IMG/VR virus record: IMGVR_UViG_3300034064_000098
Location: 1-33,207 of that record
DNA: 33,207 nt
Direction: 5' to 3' (one strand)
DNA from: a virus
Shown: piece after piece, positions 20,549 to 28,829 of the stretch
Layout of the letters: every line of letters starts with the position of its first letter
Numbering within the stretch: position 1 is the stretch's first letter
Notes under the pieces: generated by a model
Told to the model about the DNA's origin: nothing
Seen by the model: only the letters and a program-made list of their open reading frames with translations
Databases searched by the model: none
Program-made: the position numbers and the translations under genes

Positions 20549-22527
20549 TAGATTTAAGAGTACTAACATTCGCAGAAGCCAGACAGCCTGAATTTAAAGA
20601 AAAGAAGGGTATTGATGGAGGCTACATTAAATATGGCGAGAACAACGATTACCCTGATTATATAGTTGACCTTTATAACAAGTCATCTAAACATAGTGCA
20701 ATTGTTAAAAGCAAGGTACATTATATTACAGGTAACGGATGGAGTGGCGAAGCGGATGCCCAAGCATTCATAGACAAAGCTAATAGAGTTGAATCTTTAA
20801 ACGATTTAACTAGAAAGGTATCTTTAGACATTGAGATATTTGGCGGTGCTTATTTAGAAGTTATTTGGGATTTATCAGGCAACATTGCAGAGTTATGGCA
20901 TTGTGATTATACTAAGATTAGAACTAATAAGGATAATACTCAATATTGGTATAAAGAAGATTGGAAGGATAACAAGGTTAAACCAGATGTTATTCGTGCA
21001 TTCAATACTAAGCAGCCAAATGGTAAACAAATTCTTTATGTAAAAGAATACAGACCTAACATTGGTATCTATGGATTGCCTTCATACTTTGCAGCTCTAA
21101 ATTATATTGAATCAGATATTGAAGTTTCTAAACATATTTTAGGTAACGCACAGACAGGGTTTTCTGCTAGCAAACTTATTACTTTGCCTAATGGCGAACC
21201 TAGTGATGAAGAAAAGCGTAATGTAGATAATAGATTGCGTAAGACATATAGCGGCGCGGATGGTAAGAAATATATGATTGCTTTTGTCAATGACATATCT
21301 AGGAAGCCTGTCGTAGATGACTTAGGTACAAGTGATTTAACTAAAGAAGATTTCGGTAGAGTAGATTCGTTAATTCAAACTAATATATTTTCAGGGCATC
21401 AAGTTACTACCCCATCTATTATGGGTATTGCCGAAGCAGGTAAGCTAGGAAGCAGAACCGAGATGCGCGATGGTTACGAGATATTTAAAAACACTTATGT
21501 AAACGCAAAACAAATGCACCTAGAAAGTGTGTTTAATATGTTAGCTAAATTAAAAGGTGTTATAAGTGAGATTAAGATTATTCCTACCGAGCCTTTAGGA
21601 ATTGAATTTAGTGAACAAACTATTTCTAATATTGCACCTAAAGAATGGATATTAGAAAAATTAGGTATTGATATGACCAAATATGCTCCTGTAAATGATG
21701 CTACAATACCTGCCGAGCAGTTATCTGTAAACGAGCATATCAAAGGATTGAAAGGTCGTGAGTGGCAAAATATGCAGCGTATCATTCGTGAGTTTACAAA
21801 GGGCAAGATTAACAGAGAACAAGCTACTGCAATGCTTAAAACAGGATATGCTTTAAGTGATGACGAGGTTTCTACTTGGTTAGGTTCGGAAGAATTAGAT
21901 GCTCAATTTGCAGCACAAGACTTTGGTGTATTTTTTGAATTTGGTGAGAGTAAAGAATCTTTTAATGTTTGGAAATCTAAAAAGAGATTTAATGATGAGA
22001 CCGATTTTTATATGTTTGCAGATGTTACACAACTAGAATCAAATATATTAGACCAAATAGCAAAGCAAAAGAATATTACTCCAGAGGTTTTAGCAGAAAT
22101 TTTAGATGAAGATGTTAATAATATAAATAATATTTTAAAAGATTTAGAAGATAGAAAAATATTAAAGGTTAAAGAAACTAAAATAGGAAAAGGTATTAAT
22201 AGTGATATTGAAATATCTAGAGAACTAACCCAACCATTGAGCAAAGCAGTTGGTGAAACAAAGCCAGAAACAACAGAGATTTTAGTTCGTTATTCTTATG
22301 ACTGGATATCAGGTTTTAATGATAGTGATATTAGTACAAGCAGACCTTTTTGCAAAGAATTATTAAGAGCAAATAAGCTATATAGTAGAAGTGAAATTGA
22401 AATGATTAGTGCTAGATTAGGCTACTCGGTTTGGGATAGGAGGGGAGGTTGGTGGAATGATGGTGGCACTATAAGTGAATCTTGTAGGCATCAATGGTTG
22501 ACAAATATTGTTACAAGAAAAAAATAA
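20545..22527 (+). CDS. Portal protein with C-terminal extension
   Basis: A 660-residue protein. The first about 380 residues read as a phage portal: YGENNDYPDYIVDLYNKSSK near 30, IFGGAYLEVIWD near 98, YGLPSYFAALNYIESDIEVS near 175, and a stem/wing region ending near GIEFSEQTI. Portals form the twelve-part ring for DNA passage. Residues about 488-545 look like a winged-helix segment (ITPEVLAEILDEDVNNI). Residues 578-660 carry another block with RYSYDW, SRPFCKELL, RRGGWWNDGG and CRHQW, a Cys/His/Trp-rich domain that I know from phage head-associated proteins. This makes it longer than common portals (400-500). It lies 11 kb after the terminase and after the capsid gene, an unusual position. Confidence 0.8.
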   Translation: MIDLRVLTFAEARQPEFKEKKGIDGGYIKYGENNDYPDYIVDLYNKSSKHSAIVKSKVHYITGNGWSGEADAQAFIDKANRVESLNDLTRKVSLDIEIFGGAYLEVIWDLSGNIAELWHCDYTKIRTNKDNTQYWYKEDWKDNKVKPDVIRAFNTKQPNGKQILYVKEYRPNIGIYGLPSYFAALNYIESDIEVSKHILGNAQTGFSASKLITLPNGEPSDEEKRNVDNRLRKTYSGADGKKYMIAFVNDISRKPVVDDLGTSDLTKEDFGRVDSLIQTNIFSGHQVTTPSIMGIAEAGKLGSRTEMRDGYEIFKNTYVNAKQMHLESVFNMLAKLKGVISEIKIIPTEPLGIEFSEQTISNIAPKEWILEKLGIDMTKYAPVNDATIPAEQLSVNEHIKGLKGREWQNMQRIIREFTKGKINREQATAMLKTGYALSDDEVSTWLGSEELDAQFAAQDFGVFFEFGESKESFNVWKSKKRFNDETDFYMFADVTQLESNILDQIAKQKNITPEVLAEILDEDVNNINNILKDLEDRKILKVKETKIGKGINSDIEISRELTQPLSKAVGETKPETTEILVRYSYDWISGFNDSDISTSRPFCKELLRANKLYSRSEIEMISARLGYSVWDRRGGWWNDGGTISESCRHQWLTNIVTRKK

Positions 22528-22533
22528 AAAGAA

Positions 22534-23106
22534 ATGTCATTAAATACATTATTTATATCGGTACAAAGTATCAAGGATAGAACAGGCTTACACGCAAACG
22601 TGGATGAAAAATTAGTATTGCCAGAAATTAAGACTGCGCAAGATATGTATATAATGCCTGCTCTAGGTAGCACATTATATAATAAATTGCAAAGTGCTAT
22701 TAATGGATCTACATTAAATGGAAATGAAACTACTTTACTAAATGATTATGTAACAGATTGCTTGATTTATTATGTAATGAGTGAGCTACCTATGGGCTTA
22801 TCTTATCAGTTTTATAATAAAGGATTGCTAAGAAAACAAGGCGAAAGTACAGAGAATCCTTCTATGCAAGATATGATTGATGTAGCTAATAGATACAGAG
22901 CAAGAGCAGAGTTTTACAAGCAAAGAATGATTAAGTTTTTAAGACAAAACAATGCTATTTACCCAGAGTATTTAAACTTTACAAGTGGCATAGACACAGT
23001 AGTACCTGACCTTGAGGGTTACACTTCATCTTTATATTTAGAGGATGATAGTTGTTATGATAGTAAGAACTTAGAGAAAAAATATCAAGGTAAAATAGGC
23101 TGTTAA
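22534..23106 (+). CDS. Head-tail connector (DUF6712-like)
   Basis: A 190-residue helical protein beginning SLNTLFISVQSIKDRTGLHA and having DMYIMPALGSTLYNKLQ (about 37-53), a pattern of the DUF6712 group of Bacteroidota phage head-completion or connector proteins. These stack under the portal and seal the head. Helical content and position directly behind the portal agree. The end (SLYLEDDSCYDSKNLEKK) is charged and probably flexible. Confidence rests on the DALG-like pattern and place. Confidence 0.65.
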   Translation: MSLNTLFISVQSIKDRTGLHANVDEKLVLPEIKTAQDMYIMPALGSTLYNKLQSAINGSTLNGNETTLLNDYVTDCLIYYVMSELPMGLSYQFYNKGLLRKQGESTENPSMQDMIDVANRYRARAEFYKQRMIKFLRQNNAIYPEYLNFTSGIDTVVPDLEGYTSSLYLEDDSCYDSKNLEKKYQGKIGC

Positions 23107-23107
23107 T

Positions 23108-23242
23108 ATGAGCAAAGAAGCTAATTTAAAAAATCAAAATAAGCTAAAAGTTTATTTAGAAAAAACAAAAAAAGATGGCATTAACATTAAATCAGTTAGT
23201 AAAGCAAATAACAGCATTCGGAAACAACCACAAACAAATTAA
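23108..23242 (+). CDS. Possible tiny basic protein
   Basis: A 44-residue, Lys/Asn-rich frame starting one base after the previous stop: MSKEANLKNQNKLKVYLEKT and further. It overlaps the next gene by 68 bases. The first 25 residues occupy DNA that is otherwise noncoding and look protein-like; the rest is forced by the overlap. It may be chance. Confidence 0.3.
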   Translation: MSKEANLKNQNKLKVYLEKTKKDGINIKSVSKANNSIRKQPQTN

Positions 23243-23615
23243 GTTTGTGTACTTTGGCGATGTTTGGGAGAGGTTAAGCAATGGTGAGGTAACATACCCT
23301 GCTATGTTTTTTACGTTAACTAATGCTCAGATTTTAGCAAAGCAAATACAATACAGTTTTTCTATTTATGTTATGGATAGAATGCTAATGGAAGAAACAA
23401 ATGAAACGGAGGTACTTAGCGATATGACTTTAATAGGTCAAGATATGGTAGCAGAGTTAAGAGACCCACAATACAATTGGATAGCTAATGATAATATGCC
23501 AATAACATTTTATACAGAAAGCGACCCTGATTCATTAGCAGGTATTAAGATTGATTTTACATTAACATTATCTTCATTAAACGACACTTGTCAAATACCT
23601 ACAAATGGAATCTAA
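23175..23615 (+). CDS. Tail completion/terminator-like protein
   Basis: A 146-residue protein with a helical start (MALTLNQLVKQITAFGNNHK) followed by alternating strands: YPAMFFTLTNAQ, IQYSFSIYVMDRM and a helix with ETNETEVLSDMTLIGQDMV, ending in TFTLTLSSLNDTCQIP. This strand-helix plan and place, after the connector, is that of tail completion or neck proteins which close the tail tube at the head. The exact family is not certain. It overlaps the fibre gene by 11 bases. Confidence 0.6.
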   Translation: MALTLNQLVKQITAFGNNHKQIKFVYFGDVWERLSNGEVTYPAMFFTLTNAQILAKQIQYSFSIYVMDRMLMEETNETEVLSDMTLIGQDMVAELRDPQYNWIANDNMPITFYTESDPDSLAGIKIDFTLTLSSLNDTCQIPTNGI

Positions 23616-26130
23616 AAAAATAAATCAATTAGCGACTAACGTTTCGCCACAAACTTCTGATTTAACTATAATAGGCGACCCTACAACAGGCGTAAGTAAA
23701 AAGATTACGTTATTACAAATAGCTAATTTATTTGCTACAACAGGCACAGTTACAAGCGTAGGTGTTACTGAAACAGGGGATGCTTTAACAATAACAGGCA
23801 GTCCAATAACAACGGCAGGAACAATTAATATAGGCTTTGCAGGAGCAGCTACTCAATATGTTAGAGGGGATGGTGCATTAGCAGATTTCCCAACATCAAC
23901 AGGTGGGGGAAGTTCGGTTAGTTATTATCTAAATTCAAGTGTTTCACAAGGTACTATTGGCGGTGTTGCTTATAGAGAATTAAGTAAAGACCCAATAATC
24001 GGTGCAGGAACTGATATTACTATTTCGGCAGATGGATATATAGCAAGTTATATAACTGATGCTAACGACCCTGCTTTATTAGAAGTACCAGGTGGTAACT
24101 TTAATTGTGAGTTTTATTTTAGTGTAAATAGTAATGCTCATAATCCTTATGTATATGCGGAACTTTACAAATATGACGGAAGTACTTTTACGCTATTAGG
24201 TAGCAGTCAATCAGTACCCGAGTATTTAAGTAATGGTACAACTTTAAGCCCTTATTATTTTGCTATCCCTGTGGCTGCAAGTGCTTTAACAATTACAGAT
24301 AGATTAGCGGTTAGAATATATGCAAACGTAGATACAAAAGTAGTTACTTTACATACAGAGAATAGTCATTTGTGTCAAGTAGTTACAACATTTTCTAAGG
24401 GATTGACTACATTAAATAGTTTAACAAGACAAACACAATTCTTTGCAACAGGAACAAGTGGAACGGATTTTAATATTGTTTCAAGTGTTGCAACGCATAC
24501 TTTTAATATTCCAGATGCAAGTGCTACAAATAGAGGTTTAATAACCACAGGAAGTCAAACGATTGCAGGGGATAAAACAATTAATGGCAATACTGATTTT
24601 GTTGGCAATAGTAATTTTTCTGGTTATGCAATATTTTCAAATGCAATACCTACACAAATAAACTATGGTGCTAAAATTGCTAAAGGTTCAGTTCCTGCAA
24701 CATTTGGCAGTGATGCAGTTAATTTATATTCAGATGCTACAACAAATAATATTATTTTTAGGGACAATTTAAGTATTGCAAAATTATTATTTAATAATAG
24801 TACACAGACTTTCACATTCCCTGCTGCAAGTGGAACAATAGCTTTAGTAGGTGGCTCAGGTGTTGGAACTGTTACTTCGGTAGCTGCTTTAACTTTAGGT
24901 ACAACAGGAACTGATTTAAGTTCATCTGTTGCTAACGGCACTACAACTCCTGTTATAACATTAAATGTGCCAACGGCTAGTGCAACAAATAGAGGAGCAT
25001 TAAGTTCTGCTGATTGGACAACCTTTAATAATAAACAATCGGCTTTAACTAATCCTGTGACAGGAACAGGAACAACTAATTACATTTCTAAATTTACAGG
25101 CACATCAACCATAGGCAATAGCTTAATATTTGATAATGGAACTAATGTTGGAATAGGTAATACTAATACCTCTTATACATTAGATGTTACAGGTACAGGA
25201 AGATTTACAGGAGCATTAAGAGTAGACCATTCAACTGCTGTGGCTTATGGTGCAGTAATCTATAATACATCTGCAACAGGACAAGGTTTGACTGTTCGTG
25301 GAGGTTCTACATCAAGTCAAGATGCTTTTAATGTTCAGACTTATGATGGCAATAAAAGTTTGTTATCAGTTCAAGGTGGTGGTAATGTAGGTATTGGTAT
25401 GACACCTGACGTGAATTTGCAAGTAAAAGCAATTTCAGGAAATACTACAACATTTAGAATTGGACCAAGTGCAAGTGGTTTTGAATTAAGTCAAGACAAT
25501 GGTGGATTTACTGTTTGTACTATTAAAAATATATATGGAAGTACAAGTGCTTCAGCAGAATTAGCTCTTAAAAGTGGATTTTTAACATTTTATTCAGGTA
25601 CATCTCTTACCGAAAGAATGCGTATTACAAGCGGTGGTAACACTCAGCCGGGAACAGATAATGCTTATTCATTAGGTGTTAGTGGAACAAGATGGTCAGC
25701 AGTATGGGCAGCAAACGGAACAATACAAACATCGGATGAAAAAGAAAAGAAGGATATTATTGATGCTGATTTAGGATTAGATTTTATTAGTAAATTAAGA
25801 CCTGTTTCTTTTAAATGGAAAGTTGGTCAAAATATAGTAACAAGTGAAGTTGTTAAAGATGAAGAAGGTAACCCTATATTAGATGAAGAAGGTAATGAAA
25901 AAACCGAATCTGTTATAGTTCCAAGAAAAGGGAAAAGAACACATTATGGTTTAATTGCTCAAGAGGTAGAAGAATTATTAGATGGTAAAGATTTTGGTGG
26001 ATTCATACACGATGAAGAAACAGATACAAAGGGTTTAAGATATGACCAATTTATTCCACTTTTAATAAAAAGTATTCAAGAGCAACAAGTACAAATAGAG
26101 GAATTAAAAGCAATAATTGCAGCTAAATAA
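23605..26130 (+). CDS. Tail fibre with S74 self-cleaving chaperone
   Basis: An 841-residue fibre. The start (MESKKINQLATNVSPQTSDL; then TGTVTSVGVTETG) and repeats such as TASATNRGALSSADWTTFNN and SATNRGLITTGSQTIAGDKT are typical of phage and surface fibre shafts in Bacteroidota. The middle is a Gly/Thr/Ser-rich beta region, probably with the receptor-binding part. From about residue 705 comes the Peptidase S74 intramolecular chaperone: TSDEKEKKDI with Ser710-Asp711 at the expected self-cleavage place, LRPVSFKWK and THYGLIAQEVEELL, then a closing coiled coil. The chaperone helps trimer folding and is then released. The fibre is the most likely host-range determinant. Confidence 0.9.
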   Translation: MESKKINQLATNVSPQTSDLTIIGDPTTGVSKKITLLQIANLFATTGTVTSVGVTETGDALTITGSPITTAGTINIGFAGAATQYVRGDGALADFPTSTGGGSSVSYYLNSSVSQGTIGGVAYRELSKDPIIGAGTDITISADGYIASYITDANDPALLEVPGGNFNCEFYFSVNSNAHNPYVYAELYKYDGSTFTLLGSSQSVPEYLSNGTTLSPYYFAIPVAASALTITDRLAVRIYANVDTKVVTLHTENSHLCQVVTTFSKGLTTLNSLTRQTQFFATGTSGTDFNIVSSVATHTFNIPDASATNRGLITTGSQTIAGDKTINGNTDFVGNSNFSGYAIFSNAIPTQINYGAKIAKGSVPATFGSDAVNLYSDATTNNIIFRDNLSIAKLLFNNSTQTFTFPAASGTIALVGGSGVGTVTSVAALTLGTTGTDLSSSVANGTTTPVITLNVPTASATNRGALSSADWTTFNNKQSALTNPVTGTGTTNYISKFTGTSTIGNSLIFDNGTNVGIGNTNTSYTLDVTGTGRFTGALRVDHSTAVAYGAVIYNTSATGQGLTVRGGSTSSQDAFNVQTYDGNKSLLSVQGGGNVGIGMTPDVNLQVKAISGNTTTFRIGPSASGFELSQDNGGFTVCTIKNIYGSTSASAELALKSGFLTFYSGTSLTERMRITSGGNTQPGTDNAYSLGVSGTRWSAVWAANGTIQTSDEKEKKDIIDADLGLDFISKLRPVSFKWKVGQNIVTSEVVKDEEGNPILDEEGNEKTESVIVPRKGKRTHYGLIAQEVEELLDGKDFGGFIHDEETDTKGLRYDQFIPLLIKSIQEQQVQIEELKAIIAAK

Positions 26131-26133
26131 TTG

Positions 26134-26141
26134 TAAATTTG
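26134..26141 (+). promoter_or_regulatory. Weak promoter-like box before GIY-YIG gene
   Basis: TAAATTTG fits TAnnTTTG and lies in the short gap before the ATG at 26146, but no -33 TTTG is found at the right distance, and the box would leave almost no leader. An own promoter would fit an inserted homing gene. Confidence 0.25.
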
Positions 26142-26145
26142 TAAT

Positions 26146-26688
26146 ATGGCATATGTATATAGACATATTAGATTAGATAAAAACGAGCCTTTTTATATCG
26201 GAATTGGAAGCGATGAAAGATATAATAGGTCAAGAGAAAGATATAATAGGAATGGTTTGTGGAAAATTATAGCTGATAAATCTAATATTGAAATTGAAAT
26301 TTTATTAGATGGGTTAAATTATAACGATGCACAAGAAAAGGAAAAAGAGTTTATTGCTCTTTATGGAAGAAAAAACAATGGAACTGGTATATTGACAAAT
26401 TTGACTGATGGTGGAGAAGGAACTTTAGGAACTGTTATTACCGAAGAAACTAGAAAAAAACTTTCTATTTCAAGAATGGGCAATAAAAGTAAGACAGGAC
26501 AAAAGCTATCAGAAGAAACAAAATTGAAGATGTCTTTAGCTAGAAAAGGTGTAAAAAGACCAAAATTGACTGAAGAACATAAGAAAAAGTTATCTTTGGC
26601 TAAGATTGGAAAAAAACAAAGTATAGAAACTATAGAAAAAAGAAATGAATCTAGAAGGTTATTTTATATAAACAAAAAAAACAAATAA
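26146..26688 (+). CDS. GIY-YIG homing-type endonuclease with NUMOD3 repeats
   Basis: A 180-residue protein. The N-terminal nuclease domain has YVYRHIR (3-9) and FYIGIGSDERY (16-26), the form of GIY-YIG motifs in phage-type homing nucleases; Glu68 in EKEKEFIALYG is the likely metal ligand. Residues 98-165 contain three NUMOD3-like DNA-binding repeats: ITEETRKKLSISRMGNKSKT, LSEETKLKMSLARKGVKR and LTEEHKKKLSLAKIGKK. It is free-standing (no intron seen) and sits between the fibre and the lysis genes, a common site for homing genes. It would cut a phage lacking the insertion and so spread itself. Confidence 0.85.
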   Translation: MAYVYRHIRLDKNEPFYIGIGSDERYNRSRERYNRNGLWKIIADKSNIEIEILLDGLNYNDAQEKEKEFIALYGRKNNGTGILTNLTDGGEGTLGTVITEETRKKLSISRMGNKSKTGQKLSEETKLKMSLARKGVKRPKLTEEHKKKLSLAKIGKKQSIETIEKRNESRRLFYINKKNK

Positions 26689-26689
26689 A

Positions 26690-26848
26690 ATGGTAACATT
26701 AACAACAGACCAAATTAAGGAATTAGAGGCTTATTTATTGGAAATCCCAGCTAAGTTTGCTAATCCAATTTTAAACTTTTTGGGTAAATTAAATGCCGAG
26801 CAAAATCCTAAAGAAGATGCTAAGGTCGTAGATTTAAAAGAAGATTAA
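26690..26848 (+). CDS. Small acidic hypothetical protein
   Basis: A 52-residue frame: MVTLTTDQIKELEAYLLEIP, then a helical AKFANPILNFLGKL and an acidic end with KEDAKVVDLKED. It starts two bases after the GIY-YIG stop and ends just before the small membrane gene at 26850. No family recognised. Tight packing and regular composition favour a real gene. Confidence 0.55.
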   Translation: MVTLTTDQIKELEAYLLEIPAKFANPILNFLGKLNAEQNPKEDAKVVDLKED

Positions 26849-26849
26849 G

Positions 26850-27029
26850 ATGACACAGCATAGCAATCAAGCTGACTTTGGAGTGGTATTAAGCATTACA
26901 AGTGCTGCAATAAGTATCGCAAGTATTCAACCTATTGTGACACTATTTGGTAGCTTGGTTGCTATTATCTCTGGTTTATTCGCAATTCGTTATTATTACA
27001 AAGCAGCTAAAAAATTCAAGAATGATTAA
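26850..27029 (+). CDS. Holin-like small membrane protein
   Basis: A 59-residue protein with two hydrophobic segments: about 10-30 (DFGVVLSITSAAISIASIQP) and about 30-48 (VTLFGSLVAIISGLFAI), followed by a basic tail YYYKAAKKFKND. Size, two membrane helices and a charged C-terminus are the form of class II holins, which open the inner membrane at lysis. The endolysin lies 1.8 kb downstream with further small membrane genes between. A second holin candidate is at 28518. Family-level identity cannot be proved. Confidence 0.5.
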   Translation: MTQHSNQADFGVVLSITSAAISIASIQPIVTLFGSLVAIISGLFAIRYYYKAAKKFKND

Positions 27030-27570
27030 AAATTTCCTAATTTTTTTATTAGCATTTTTAATAATCATAGTATATCTTAATAGAGAAAAGTTTACTAATA
27101 GAGAACTTTTGGAAACTATTAAGTATGATACTATATACACAACAAAACAATCCATTAAGTATAGAAAGGGGAATGATATACCATTCTATATTATTGATAG
27201 TGTACGTACAGAGGTACACGATACAATACGTATAATAAACGACTACAATAGAATATATGCGTATAATGACACAATATTAATGGATTCCAATACGTTCTAC
27301 ATACAGGACACAATTACACAAAACAAAATAATAGGCAGGAAGTTTGAAGCTAACATAAAAGAAAAGGCTATATATATTACAAAGACAATTCAGCCTAAAG
27401 TAAAGAATGCCCTTTATTTGGGGTTTATGGGCGAAATAAGAGAGGATAGGCAATTAGATGGGATAGGTATTGGAATGATGTACAAGGTCAAAAATAAGGC
27501 TCTAATAGGCTTTAATTTAAAAAGTGGTCAAAATGTAAAATATGGCTTTGGATTCTATTTAAAATTATAA
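27022..27570 (+). CDS. Membrane-anchored lysis-region protein
   Basis: A 182-residue protein. A start at 27022 gives a clean N-terminal anchor (MIKNFLIFLLAFLIIIVYLN); the longer in-frame start at 26947 would lie inside the membrane gene before it and spoil this. After the anchor comes a segment with repeated Asp-Thr-Ile (YDTIYTT, HDTIRII, YNDTILMD, QDTITQN), probably beta strands, and a Gly-rich beta end (GIGIGMMYK ... YGFGFYLKL). I recall such proteins in lysis regions of Bacteroidota phages. It may reach across the periplasm like a spanin, but its beta nature differs from classic Rz. Function unknown. Confidence 0.55.
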   Translation: MIKNFLIFLLAFLIIIVYLNREKFTNRELLETIKYDTIYTTKQSIKYRKGNDIPFYIIDSVRTEVHDTIRIINDYNRIYAYNDTILMDSNTFYIQDTITQNKIIGRKFEANIKEKAIYITKTIQPKVKNALYLGFMGEIREDRQLDGIGIGMMYKVKNKALIGFNLKSGQNVKYGFGFYLKL

Positions 27571-27579
27571 TCATATTTA

Positions 27580-27882
27580 ATGGCAACAAGTAAAAAGTTA
27601 AATGTTTCAGCTAATCCGCTTCCAATAAGTTTTAAAGACTTTAGTAAAAACCCTGTGGTTGGAACTATGTTTTTAGTAATTATTGGAATTTCAGTTTTAT
27701 ATATTGACATAAGAGGAACGTTTAATAATCAAATTGAAGGGCAAGGTCGCAAGATTGAAAAATTAGAATATCGTGTTGACTTGGTAAGCGATGCGCTGCG
27801 TCGTTGTGATTCTTCATTGGCTTCAGCTACGACTAAACTTTCAACTTTAGAGCAATTAGGTAAGATTCAAAAAATTAAATAA
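27580..27882 (+). CDS. Membrane protein with coiled coil (spanin-like)
   Basis: A 100-residue protein with a membrane segment at about 26-44 (VVGTMFLVIIGISVLYIDIR), then a coiled coil (IEGQGRKIEKLEYRVDLVSD) with two Cys-free heptad runs up to residue 95. This plan, an N-terminal membrane helix and a periplasmic coiled coil, is that of an inner-membrane spanin (Rz-like). It is followed by a one-base stop/start overlap with a signal-peptide protein, so the two could make a two-part spanin. The assignment is by form and place. Confidence 0.5.
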   Translation: MATSKKLNVSANPLPISFKDFSKNPVVGTMFLVIIGISVLYIDIRGTFNNQIEGQGRKIEKLEYRVDLVSDALRRCDSSLASATTKLSTLEQLGKIQKIK

Positions 27883-28199
27883 TGAAATATTTATTTATTC
27901 TATTCTTATTTGGATGTACTGTATCGGCACAAAAAACAAGTGAAGAAGCTGAACAAGAACGTGAGTTTCAACAACTTATGTCAAAAGTAACTGAAACAAA
28001 TAATAGGTCAGTACAGGTTCAGAAAGCAGCAAGTAAAAAGGAAGGCGAATTAGTAACACAAACAATTGCAACAATTGTCTCAATGAAGGGGGAAATTAAA
28101 GATTTAAAAATTGAATTAAATGAACTTAAAAGCAAGTTGGATTCTGTTAGTATTGATACTGGTGGCAAATTTATGTTATTGCCAATACCCAATTACTAA
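27882..28199 (+). CDS. Secreted coiled-coil protein, possible outer spanin
   Basis: A 105-residue protein with a signal peptide, MKYLFILFLFGCTVSAQKTS. It may be cut by signal peptidase I after SA, or processed as a lipoprotein at the Cys in LFGC. Then follow charged heptad-rich segments (EEAEQEREFQQLMSK; MKGEIKDLKIELNELKSKL). A secreted coiled coil after an inner-membrane coiled coil fits an outer-membrane spanin. The last 80 bases also encode, in another frame, the signal peptide of the next gene. Confidence 0.55.
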   Translation: MKYLFILFLFGCTVSAQKTSEEAEQEREFQQLMSKVTETNNRSVQVQKAASKKEGELVTQTIATIVSMKGEIKDLKIELNELKSKLDSVSIDTGGKFMLLPIPNY

Positions 28200-28515
28200 A
28201 AAGATAGGCGAAGATACAGTTGTTATTATGACTTTAAAACAAGGAGAACAAATTAATAAAACTTTTAATAAATTCAATCAAGATTTAAGTTTAACAAAAG
28301 ATAGTTTCAATATAAAGAGAATACAATATGATAGTTTATTCAATACAATTTTTTTGCTCAAAGATTCGTTCTATGATTGGAAATGGAAATACACAGAAAA
28401 TAAAAGAATATATGAAGCGTATAATGAAAATCAAAGAAAAATTGAAAAGTTACACGCAGCAAGTAAACTAATTTTAATTGGGATTATCATTTTTCAATTC
28501 AGTAAATTACATTAA
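28120..28515 (+). CDS. Signal-peptide protein nested into preceding gene
   Basis: A 131-residue protein whose start lies 80 bases inside the preceding gene. Its N-terminus is a clear signal peptide (MNLKASWILLVLILVANLCY), which supports the overlapping start. The body is charged and helical (NKTFNKFNQDLSLTKDSF; YENQRK-like heptads), and the end has a hydrophobic helix (LILIGIIIFQFSKLH) that could be a membrane anchor. Overlapping genes with signal sequences are typical of spanin pairs (Rz/Rz1). It could be the second spanin component with the preceding gene, or a unimolecular spanin with both ends anchored. Function inferred. Confidence 0.6.
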   Translation: MNLKASWILLVLILVANLCYCQYPITKKIGEDTVVIMTLKQGEQINKTFNKFNQDLSLTKDSFNIKRIQYDSLFNTIFLLKDSFYDWKWKYTENKRIYEAYNENQRKIEKLHAASKLILIGIIIFQFSKLH

Positions 28516-28517
28516 TT

Positions 28518-28736
28518 ATGAAACAATTTTTTTGCGAAGATAATGGAACTTTAAGTATGAAAAGGCTTTGTGGTTTAATGTGCGTAGTATCGTTATGTGT
28601 TACTATGTATCATAATTCATTTAGTGAATTAAATAAAGCACCTAGTGAGGCTTTAGTTTATGCGGTATCTGCATTAGCTTTTGGATGCTTAGGGTTAACA
28701 ACGGCTGAGAAAATATTTAAAAAAAATGAACAATAA
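28518..28736 (+). CDS. Putative holin
   Basis: A 72-residue protein: MKQFFCEDNGTLSMKRLCG, then hydrophobic segments at about 17-34 (LCGLMCVVSLCVTMYHN) and about 44-62 (EALVYAVSALAFGCLGLT) and a basic end (EKIFKKNEQ). Small two-helix proteins with the start ...DNGTLSMKRL are found as putative holins in many Bacteroidota phages. It lies less than 100 bases before the endolysin gene with one tiny membrane gene between. It is the better of two holin candidates in this region. Confidence 0.65.
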   Translation: MKQFFCEDNGTLSMKRLCGLMCVVSLCVTMYHNSFSELNKAPSEALVYAVSALAFGCLGLTTAEKIFKKNEQ

Positions 28737-28821
28737 TAAAATAACTACTTATGAACAAAAGGTATTAATCTTTGGTGTATTTTTGTGGTTAATATTGATT
28801 TGTTTTTTTGTATCTAAATAA
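28726..28821 (+). CDS. Tiny single-pass membrane protein
   Basis: A 31-residue frame (MNNNKITTYEQKVLIFGVFL, then WLILICFFVSK) with one hydrophobic helix and short charged ends. It overlaps the putative holin gene by 11 bases and ends eight bases before the endolysin start. It may be an antiholin or other lysis partner, but only its place suggests this. Confidence 0.45.
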   Translation: MNNNKITTYEQKVLIFGVFLWLILICFFVSK

Positions 28822-28829
28822 AATAATAT

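Noticed and set aside
26947-27021. Longer start of the membrane-anchored lysis-region protein
   Set aside because: It overlaps the small membrane gene 26850-27029; the ATG at 27022 begins a typical membrane anchor.
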